DNA of 5,811 nucleotides from assembly GCA_019247975.1 (NCBI GenBank), contig JAFBAD010000095.1, positions 1 through 5,811 of the forward strand, read 5' to 3'. The stretch's first letter is position 1, and each line of letters begins with the position of its first letter. The notes beneath the pieces are model-generated. The model searched no databases, was not told the origin of the DNA, and saw nothing but the letters and a program-made list of their open reading frames with translations. The DNA comes from Acidimicrobiia bacterium. Lineage in GTDB: Bacteria > Actinomycetota > Acidimicrobiia > Acidimicrobiales > Iamiaceae. This document shows positions 1-4,933 of the stretch, piece after piece. The translations under genes were made by a program, and so were the position numbers.

Positions 1-600
1 GTCCCGCAGTACCACCCGCTCTGGCTGGCCAACGCCACGTCGTCGCTCGATGCGTTGAGCGGCGGACGCCTGCGGCTCGCCATCGGCGTCGGCTGGAGCG
101 AGGCCGAGTTCGACGCGCTCGACCAGACGTTCTCGAACCGGGGCGCCCGGACCGACGAGGCCCTTGCGATCCTGCAGGCGTGCTGGACGACCGACCCGAC
201 CAGCTACTCGGGCGAGTTCTACGAGTTCGCCGACATCCGCGTGCAGCCGAAGCCGGCCCACCCCATCGACATCTGGGTCGGTGGGTCAGGGGTCGCGGCT
301 CGCCGGAGGGCGGCCCGCTTCGGCACCGGTTACCAGCTCATCGGGCTCGACGAGCACACCGTCGCCGAGCCTGTGCGGCAGCTGCGCGACGAGCACCCCG
401 ACCCCGACCGGTTCACGATCTCGCTGCGAACAGGCTGGGACCCGCAGGGCATGGACGTCGACCGCATCCGCCGTGAGCGCGACGCGTTCGAGGCGGCCGG
501 CGTCCAACACGTCGTGTCGGCCCCTTGGCGGTCGGACGTCGACGAGTGGTTGCGCTCGATGGAGCTCCTCGCCGACATCATCGAGATACCGCCGCGCTGA
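1..600 (+). CDS. LLM-class (luciferase-like) F420-dependent oxidoreductase, C-terminal part, 5' truncated by window edge
   Basis: The reading frame is open from base 1 and ends at a TGA, giving 199 visible residues; the start lies outside the window. A TTG at 55 is in frame but internal, because the conserved family sequence continues upstream of it (LALSGGRLRLAIGVGW-type block at about residues 17-32). Family hallmarks in order: SGGRL followed by a GVGWSEAEF loop (about 29-37), RGARTDEALAIL (about 47-58), the GEFYEF-x-QPKP segment (about 71-85), and IWVGGSG with the RRAARFG helix (about 91-108). These belong to the TIM-barrel luciferase-like monooxygenase superfamily. The C-terminal AGVQHVV...W...DEWLRSMELLA resembles the actinobacterial F420-dependent subgroup (TIGR03619-like). 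These cytoplasmic enzymes use F420H2 or a flavin to reduce or oxidise diverse substrates; the substrate here is unknown. The gene converges on the acyl-CoA ligase. F420 rather than FMN is inferred from subfamily resemblance only. Confidence 0.88.
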   Translation, partial: VPQYHPLWLANATSSLDALSGGRLRLAIGVGWSEAEFDALDQTFSNRGARTDEALAILQACWTTDPTSYSGEFYEFADIRVQPKPAHPIDIWVGGSGVAARRRAARFGTGYQLIGLDEHTVAEPVRQLRDEHPDPDRFTISLRTGWDPQGMDVDRIRRERDAFEAAGVQHVVSAPWRSDVDEWLRSMELLADIIEIPPR

Positions 601-624
601 GCATCCGAGGCGACCAACGCAGGG

Positions 625-675
625 CGAACTTGGCCGGGTTCGGAGCGCTATGCGCTCCCAGCCTGGCCAATTTCG
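625..675. terminator. Long imperfect hairpin between convergent genes, probable bidirectional terminator
   Basis: The core arms are 630-648 (TTGGCCGGGTTCGGAGCGC) and 652-670 (GCGCTCCCAGCCTGGCCAA), with a 3-base loop TAT at 649-651. Pairing the 19 positions gives 16 Watson-Crick pairs, two G-T wobbles and one C-C mismatch. After a further mismatch the stem continues for four pairs (CGAA 625-628 with TTCG 672-675). It starts 24 bases after the oxidoreductase stop. The ligase TAG (650-648 on the minus strand) covers two loop bases and the first base of the left arm, so the other arm encodes the last ligase residues. There is no long T tract on either strand (only TTT at 671-673 on +), so it is not a textbook intrinsic terminator. 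Such U-poor hairpins are known at gene ends in high-GC actinobacteria. The structure is seen directly; the terminator role is inferred. Confidence 0.65.
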
Positions 676-2018
676 GGATGGGTGGTGGTGAGGTCCTTGC
701 GGAGGACCTTGCCGACCTCGTTGCGGGGGAGCTCGTCGATCCAGCGGAAAGCGACCGGGACCTTGTACGGCACGAGGTGCTCGCGGCACAGGGCGACCAG
801 CGAGTCGTCGTCGACCGGACGGCCCACGAGGTAGGCAACCGGGACCTCGCCGAGCCGTTCGTCGGGAGCACCCACGACCGCGACGTCGTCGACCGCGGGC
901 GATAGCCGCAGGACCTCCTCGACCGCAGCCGGGAACACCTTGTTGCCGCCGCGATTGATGACGTCGCCGGCCCGGCCCTCGATCCAGACGAAGCCGTCGT
1001 CGTCGACGCGGGCGAGGTCGCCCGTGTCGACGTAGCCGTCGGCGTCGAGCCGCTCCTCGAGCCCGGCCGCGGTGTTGGGCGGCCGGACCAGCAGGTGGCC
1101 GTCGTCGTCGACGCGGATGTCGACGCCCGGGTGCGGGCGCCCGATCGACCCGATCTTGTCCGGGTGCTCCTTCGCATCGGCCGCCGTCCAGCCGATCACC
1201 TCGCCGATCTCGGCCTGGCCGTACCCGTTCAGCACGTACACCGGGAACTTGGCTGCGAACCGCTGCGCCTGCAGCGGTGACAGCGGCGCGGTGATCGAGC
1301 GCACGTACTTGAGCGGTCCGAGGTCGTCGACGTCGGAGTCGGTGAGCGCGGCCATCGCGGCGGGAGGCAGCACGGTCGAGCGGATCTCGAAGCGCCGCAC
1401 CAGGGCGGCGAAGGCCTCCGGCTCGAAGCGGTCCATCATCACGAGCTCCGCGCCGGCCCGCAGCCCGAAGAGGCTGTTGTAGAGGCCGGCGTTGAGCGCC
1501 ATCGAGACGGGGATGAGGTTCGGGCTCGGCCGTCGCTTCGGTGCGCCGCCGCCAGCCCCCGCCCGCAACGGCCCGAGCACGCGGTCGAGCAGCTCGACGT
1601 ACGCGGTGTGCGTGTGGTGGATCGGCTTCGGCCGGCCGGTCGTGCCCGAGGTCCACATCACGAACGCCACGTCGTCGGGGCAGCGCCGCCCGCCGCCCCG
1701 CTCCTCGACACCGGCCGGGGTGACCAGCGCGACGGGGTCGGTCATCTCGACCACCGCCTCGACCTCCGAGGCCGGGTTGCGGGGGTTCACCGGCACGTAG
1801 ACACCGCCGGCCAGCCACACCGCGACCATCGTCCAGACGAGCTCGGGCCCGTTCGGCAGCTGCACCGCGACCGCTCGTCCGTCGAGCGAGCCGAGCCCGT
1901 CTGCCACCCGGCGCGCCCCGGCCCGTGCGGTCCCCGCGGTCTCGCTCCGGTCGACGGTGTGGAGCAGCAGCTCGTCGTCGGCGAAGGGGTGGTCGAGCAG
2001 GAGGTCGGCGAGGTTCAT
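648..2018 (-). CDS. AMP-dependent acyl-CoA synthetase/ligase (ANL superfamily), compact form
   Basis: 456 residues. It activates a carboxylic acid with ATP to an acyl-adenylate and transfers it to coenzyme A. Adenylation motifs are complete: the phosphate loop WTSGTTGRPK (122-131), the A5 motif NGYGQAE (264-270), A7 DTGDLARVD (331-339), the hinge-region GRAGDVINRGGNKVFP (348-363), and the C-terminal PRNEVGKVLRKDL block whose Lys437 matches the catalytic lysine of the adenylation step. The ATG at 2018 was chosen because MNLADLL begins the recognisable N-terminal domain. The frame is open further upstream (to 2378), but that stretch is antisense to the next gene and has no family character. No clear Shine-Dalgarno precedes the start, so a leaderless transcript is possible. 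At 456 residues it is shorter than the 500-550 typical of FadD-type ligases, with a trimmed N-terminal domain; all catalytic motifs are retained, so it should be active. Substrate unknown. It is divergent from the MaoC/crotonase operon, which suggests a shared pathway. Confidence 0.92.
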   Translation of the reverse strand: MNLADLLLDHPFADDELLLHTVDRSETAGTARAGARRVADGLGSLDGRAVAVQLPNGPELVWTMVAVWLAGGVYVPVNPRNPASEVEAVVEMTDPVALVTPAGVEERGGGRRCPDDVAFVMWTSGTTGRPKPIHHTHTAYVELLDRVLGPLRAGAGGGAPKRRPSPNLIPVSMALNAGLYNSLFGLRAGAELVMMDRFEPEAFAALVRRFEIRSTVLPPAAMAALTDSDVDDLGPLKYVRSITAPLSPLQAQRFAAKFPVYVLNGYGQAEIGEVIGWTAADAKEHPDKIGSIGRPHPGVDIRVDDDGHLLVRPPNTAAGLEERLDADGYVDTGDLARVDDDGFVWIEGRAGDVINRGGNKVFPAAVEEVLRLSPAVDDVAVVGAPDERLGEVPVAYLVGRPVDDDSLVALCREHLVPYKVPVAFRWIDELPRNEVGKVLRKDLTTTHPEIGQAGSA

Positions 2019-2069
2019 GGCGATGCGAGCATGCCTGCCCCACCGGGCGCGTGCGAGATTGGCGCCCGC
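2019..2069. promoter_or_regulatory. 51-bp divergent intergenic region with 7-bp inverted repeat next to the hydratase start
   Basis: The whole space between the divergent ligase and MaoC-like start codons is 51 bp, so both promoters and any operator must sit here or inside the flanking genes. It contains a perfect inverted repeat CGGGCGC (2044-2050) / GCGCCCG (2062-2068) with an 11-base spacer, ending one base before the ATG at 2070. Neither start has an evident Shine-Dalgarno, which fits leaderless or near-leaderless transcripts. GAGATT at 2055-2060 is a weak -10-like hexamer (A at position 2, T at position 6) about 9 bases before the + start. The overlapping reverse strand reads CAATCT, similarly weak for the ligase. 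Promoter assignment is speculative; the inverted repeat is seen directly. Confidence 0.35.
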
Positions 2070-3329
2070 ATGGCCGATCGAATCACCGACGAGGGGATCG
2101 CTGCGCTGCGCCGACGGATCGGCGTCGCCCGCCCCCACACCCAGCCGCCCCACTACCGCACGCCCAACGAGGACGCGTTCCGCCACGTGGCCGAGGCCTA
2201 CGGCGACGACAACCCGCTCTGGTGCGACCCGAGCTACGGCGAGAAGACCCGCTGGGGCGGGCCGATCGCACCTCCGCACCTCGTCGGCGGCGACACGCTC
2301 ATCGGCGAGGACGAGGTCACCCGGCTCGAGGGCGACGTGAAGACGCTGATGAAGGGCGACCCGCTCGGCGGCGTCCACGCCTTCTACTCAGGGTCGTTCC
2401 GGGAGTGGTGGAACCCGCTGCGACCGGGCACGCAGGTCACGCGGCGCAACGCGCTGGTCGGCGTGCACGACAAGGTGGGCGAGTTCGCGGGACGGGCGGT
2501 GCACGAGTGGTTCGGTGAGGTGTTCGCGGCGGCCGGCGGACCGGTGCTCTCGGGCCAGTACCGGCTCATGATCCGGGCCGAGCGAGACGAGGCCACCAAG
2601 CGCGGCAAGAACGAGACGATCGACATCCACCCGTACACCGACGAGGAGATCGAGGCGATCACCGAGGCGATCGGCACCGAGCGCGACCGCCGGCGGGGCG
2701 CGGTGCCGCGCTGGTGGGAGGACGTCGAGGAGGGCGACGAGCTCGGCCCGATCGTGAAGGGACCGATGCGGGTCACCGACATGGTGGTGTGGCACACGGG
2801 CATGGGGATGGGCCTCTACGGCGTGAAGGCGCTGCGCCTCGCCGATGACCAGCGCCGGCGCATGCCGCGGTTCTTCCGACCCGACGTGCTCAACATCCCC
2901 GACGTGCAGCAGCGGGTGCACTGGGACCCCGAGTGGGCGAGGGCGGCCGGCAACCCCACCAGCTACGACTACGGCCGCATGCGGGAGACGTGGCTCATCC
3001 ACCTCTGCACCGACTGGATGGGTGACGACGCCTGGCTGTGGAAGCTCGACTGCCAGTTCCGCAAGTTCAACTACGTCGGCGACACCCACTGGATGCGCGG
3101 CCGCGTCGTGCGCAAGCACCTCGTCGACGGCGACCGCCCGGCCGTCGACCTCGACGTGTGGGGCGAGAACCAGCGGGGCGAGACGACCGTGCCCGGCCAC
3201 GCGACGATCCTCCTGCCGTCGCGCGAGCACGGTGAGGTGCGCCTGCCCGAACCACCCGGCGGCGCGAGCACGTGCCAGGAAGCGCTCGACGCGCTCGCCG
3301 CCCGCTTCGCCGCCGAGGAGGCCGAGTGA
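2070..3329 (+). CDS. MaoC-like double-hotdog protein (FAS1-like dehydratase domain family), probable acyl-CoA hydratase/dehydratase
   Basis: 419 residues. The N-terminal hotdog (about 25-170) carries the family signature YGDDNPLWCDPSYGEKTRWG followed by GPIAPPHL (residues 44-71), as in MaoC_dehydrat_N / FAS1-like dehydratase proteins. After a linker, a second hotdog starts at WWEDVEEGDELGPIVKGPM (215-233) and runs through VHWDP (283-287), SYDYGRMRETWLIHLCTDWMG (298-318), FRKFNYVGDT (330-339) and ATILLPSR (378-385). Relatives act on enoyl- or hydroxyacyl-CoA in the cytoplasm. In the N-terminal domain the place where R-hydratases have His in the D-x-NP-x-H motif is Trp51, so catalysis may rest on other residues; His284/Asp286 are candidates by inference. 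The start at 2070 (MADRITDEGIAALRRRIG) fits family N-termini; an in-frame ATG at 2031 would add 13 residues and is less likely. The stop overlaps the crotonase start, so the two are translationally coupled. Exact substrate unknown. Confidence 0.87.
   Translation: MADRITDEGIAALRRRIGVARPHTQPPHYRTPNEDAFRHVAEAYGDDNPLWCDPSYGEKTRWGGPIAPPHLVGGDTLIGEDEVTRLEGDVKTLMKGDPLGGVHAFYSGSFREWWNPLRPGTQVTRRNALVGVHDKVGEFAGRAVHEWFGEVFAAAGGPVLSGQYRLMIRAERDEATKRGKNETIDIHPYTDEEIEAITEAIGTERDRRRGAVPRWWEDVEEGDELGPIVKGPMRVTDMVVWHTGMGMGLYGVKALRLADDQRRRMPRFFRPDVLNIPDVQQRVHWDPEWARAAGNPTSYDYGRMRETWLIHLCTDWMGDDAWLWKLDCQFRKFNYVGDTHWMRGRVVRKHLVDGDRPAVDLDVWGENQRGETTVPGHATILLPSREHGEVRLPEPPGGASTCQEALDALAARFAAEEAE
3315..3329 (+). 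promoter_or_regulatory. Shine-Dalgarno plus 4-base stop/start overlap (GTGA) coupling the crotonase to the upstream gene
   Basis: GAGGAGG at 3315-3321, inside the last codons of the MaoC-like gene, is followed by CCGA and then GTG at 3326. The upstream TGA is at 3327-3329, so stop and start share GTGA. This is the only strong ribosome-binding site seen in the window. It fixes the crotonase start at GTG 3326 rather than an upstream in-frame alternative at 3272, and indicates co-translation. Confidence 0.8.
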
Positions 3330-4135
3330 AGCCGTACCCCGAGACCCCGGACGGGCTCGCCGTCGACCACGACGGACCGGTGCTGCGGCTGCGGCTCGAT
3401 CGACCCGAGCGCCGCAACGCGATCACCGACCCGATCGTCTACGCCCTCATCGACCTGGTCGACGCCGCGTCGAGCGACGAGTCGGTGCGGGTCATCCACC
3501 TCACCGGCCGCGGCGACCACTTCTGCTCGGGCTTCGACCTCGGCGAGCGCACGCCGGGACCCGAGCGTCCGCGGGTGGGGTCGGTCCACCGGCGCATGCA
3601 CGCGCACGTCAACCGGCTGATCCCGGCGATGCTCTCGACCCAGACGCCGATCGTCTGCACCGCGCGCGGCTGGGTGATCGGCCTGGGCCTCGACCTCGCG
3701 CTGGCGTCGGACTTCACGATCGTCGCCGACGACGCCCGCCTGTGGGCGCCGTTCACGACCTTCGGCTTCACGCCCGACAGCGGCGCGACGTGGCTCGCCC
3801 CGCGGCTGGCCGGTGTGGCGCGGGCCCGGCGCATGCTCCTGCTCGGCGAGAAGGTGTCTGGCGCCGACGCCGCGTCATGGGGCCTCGTCCACGACGCGGT
3901 GCCGGCAACCGACCTCGACGCCGCCGGCGAGGAGCTGGTCGGCCGGCTCGCGTCCGGCCCGACCGTCGCGCTCGGTCTCACGAAGCTGGTGATGCACCGC
4001 GGGCTCACCGTCGACATCGACCGGCACCTCGCCGACGAGGCATGGGCCATGGAGATGTCGAGCCGCTCCGAGGACTTCAAGGAGCACGGTGACGCCGCCC
4101 GCGAGAAGCGGGACCCGAACTTCGAGGGCCGCTGA
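3326..4135 (+). CDS. Crotonase-superfamily protein (enoyl-CoA hydratase/isomerase family), non-canonical active site
   Basis: 269 residues, a normal length for the crotonase family. Features in order: LRLDRPERRNAI (22-33), the first oxyanion-hole loop GRGDHFCSGFDL (61-72), the second at GWVIGLGLDLALASD (115-129), then ARLWAPFTTFGFTPDSGATW (137-156), PRLAGVARARRMLLLGEKVSGADAASWGLV, and a C-terminal helical region. Aligned by motif to rat mitochondrial enoyl-CoA hydratase, Glu144 corresponds to Asp123 and Glu164 to Phe143. The 20-residue spacing between the two positions is preserved. Both hydratase glutamates are therefore absent. The PDSG loop (Asp151) is reminiscent of PaaG-type isomerases, which from memory use an Asp in this region. 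Simple syn-hydration is therefore unlikely, and double-bond isomerisation or another crotonase reaction is more plausible (inference). The GTG start is supported by the coupled Shine-Dalgarno. It is the second gene of a two-gene operon with the MaoC-like protein and is convergent with DUF899. Confidence 0.9.
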   Translation: MKPYPETPDGLAVDHDGPVLRLRLDRPERRNAITDPIVYALIDLVDAASSDESVRVIHLTGRGDHFCSGFDLGERTPGPERPRVGSVHRRMHAHVNRLIPAMLSTQTPIVCTARGWVIGLGLDLALASDFTIVADDARLWAPFTTFGFTPDSGATWLAPRLAGVARARRMLLLGEKVSGADAASWGLVHDAVPATDLDAAGEELVGRLASGPTVALGLTKLVMHRGLTVDIDRHLADEAWAMEMSSRSEDFKEHGDAAREKRDPNFEGR

Positions 4136-4156
4136 CCGCTACGACGCGAAGTCGGG
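4114..4156. terminator. Inverted repeat spanning both stop codons of the convergent crotonase and DUF899 genes
   Basis: The left arm CCCGAACTTCG (4114-4124) pairs with the right arm CGAAGTCGGG (4147-4156) over 10 Watson-Crick pairs with one bulged A on the left. The 22-base loop holds both stop codons (TGA 4133-4135 on +, TAG at 4141-4139 on -). Both arms are coding, one at the C-terminus of each gene. There is no T tract on either side. With only 3 bp between the genes, this is the only candidate bidirectional terminator; it could also be a by-product of GC-rich coding sequence. Confidence 0.35.
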
Positions 4157-4879
4157 GGTGTTCGAGCGGGCCGACTCGGTGCGGCCCTTCGGCTCCTCCC
4201 ACTCCTCCTGGCGGCCGAGCGCGGTGAGGTCGAGGAAGTAGTACGAACCACCGGTCGACTCGGTGCCCCGCGCGTACTGCGAGTACGTGTGGAACACGCG
4301 ACCGTCGACCTGGAGGAAGCAGCTGTCGCCCGGACCCTCGGACGGCTTGCTGGTGTCGAGCTGCTGCCCGAGTGCCTCGAACTCGGCCTTGGTCCGGTAG
4401 TTGTACGACTGCTGGCTGTCGTCGATGGTGACGGCGAAGTCGTGGTTGAACTCGATGCCGTTCGCCGAGTACCAGGGGATGTGGGTCCACCCCTTCTGCT
4501 CCCGCCAGGCCATGAGCTTCTCGATCGGCGCCCGGGAAACCATCGCGTAGGTGGTGTCGCGGGTGTGCAGGTGGTCGAGGAAACCGGGTGAGAGCTCGTC
4601 GATGCCGGCCGAGCAGCTGGGGCACCCCTCGTCCCACTCGGGCGGGAACATGAAGTGGTAGATGATCAGCTGCCGCCGGCCCTCGAACAGGTCGATGAGC
4701 CGGTGCTCGCCACCGTCGGGACCGGTGAAGCGGTAGTCCTTCTCGATCTCGACCATCGGCAGGTTGCGGCGGGCGGTGCTGAGCGCGTCGCGGCGGCGGG
4801 TCAGCTCCTTCTCCTGGACCAGCAGCTCCTTGCGGGCCGCCAGCCACTCGTCACGGGACGTGATCTTCGGGAGGGTCAT
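4139..4879 (-). CDS. DUF899 family protein (thioredoxin-like fold)
   Basis: 246 residues, typical of the DUF899 family. N-terminal helix with EWLAARKELLVQEKELTRRRD (11-31), then PMVEIEKDYRF (41-51), a strand LIDLFEGRRQLIIYHFMF (61-78) and EWDEGCPSCSAGIDEL (81-96). Cys86-Pro-Ser-Cys89 sits after the first strand as in thioredoxin-like proteins. Later family blocks are AMVSRAPIEKLMAWREQKGW (112-131), FNHDFAV (144-150), FLQVDGRVFHTYSQYARG (188-205) and YYFLDLTALGRQEEWEE (213-229). No signal peptide is visible, so it should be cytoplasmic. The biochemical role of DUF899 is not established; a redox or peroxide-related function is inference from fold and CxxC. The ATG at 4879 fits family N-termini. 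Its stop lies 3 bp from the crotonase stop, and it lies 54 bp downstream of the glycosyltransferase on the same strand, so read-through is possible, but a functional link is not evident. Confidence 0.88.
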   Translation of the reverse strand: MTLPKITSRDEWLAARKELLVQEKELTRRRDALSTARRNLPMVEIEKDYRFTGPDGGEHRLIDLFEGRRQLIIYHFMFPPEWDEGCPSCSAGIDELSPGFLDHLHTRDTTYAMVSRAPIEKLMAWREQKGWTHIPWYSANGIEFNHDFAVTIDDSQQSYNYRTKAEFEALGQQLDTSKPSEGPGDSCFLQVDGRVFHTYSQYARGTESTGGSYYFLDLTALGRQEEWEEPKGRTESARSNTPDFAS

Positions 4880-4882
4880 ACC

Positions 4883-4910
4883 AGTCCCGACGAAGCGGTC
4901 AGCCGGGACT
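4883..4910 (-). promoter_or_regulatory. Perfect 7-bp inverted repeat just upstream of DUF899
   Basis: AGTCCCG (4883-4889) and CGGGACT (4904-4910) form a perfect inverted repeat with a 14-base spacer, within the 54-bp gap between the glycosyltransferase stop and the DUF899 start. On the minus strand the proximal arm ends 3 bases before the ATG and contains GGGA, the only purine-rich stretch near ribosome-binding position. A hairpin in the mRNA would thus cover the likely binding site; alternatively it is an operator or a weak terminator for the glycosyltransferase. Seen directly; role inferred. Confidence 0.35.
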
Positions 4911-4933
4911 CATCGGTCGCCCGCGCGGCGTCA

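Noticed and set aside
55..57. TTG as a true start of the oxidoreductase
   Set aside because: It falls inside the conserved LALSGGRL block and the frame is open to base 1, so the gene simply begins outside the window.
2023..2032. Short palindrome ATGC-GA-GCAT in the divergent intergenic region
   Set aside because: Only four base pairs per arm; expected by chance.
286..2043. 585-residue open frame on the minus strand overlapping the oxidoreductase and ligase
   Set aside because: Arg/Pro/Gly-rich low-complexity translation typical of off-frame high-GC DNA; the ligase frame carries all family motifs.
1608..2069. N-terminal extension of the MaoC-like gene back into the ligase
   Set aside because: The extension is antisense to conserved ligase sequence and lacks family character; the ATG at 2070 fits family N-termini.
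2019..2378. N-terminal extension of the ligase frame into the MaoC-like gene
   Set aside because: Antisense to the conserved N-terminal hotdog motif; MNLADLL at 2018 begins the recognisable ligase domain.
2388..3230. 280-residue open frame antisense to the MaoC-like gene
   Set aside because: His/Val/Ala-rich shadow translation without motifs; the sense frame is a clear family member.
2845..4092. 415-residue open frame on the plus strand across the MaoC-like/crotonase junction
   Set aside because: Ser/Thr/Arg/Ala-rich shadow of two well-supported genes in another frame, with no recognisable domain.
3439..4251. 270-residue open frame antisense to the crotonase
   Set aside because: Ser/Arg-rich shadow; the overlapping crotonase and DUF899 frames are both strongly supported.
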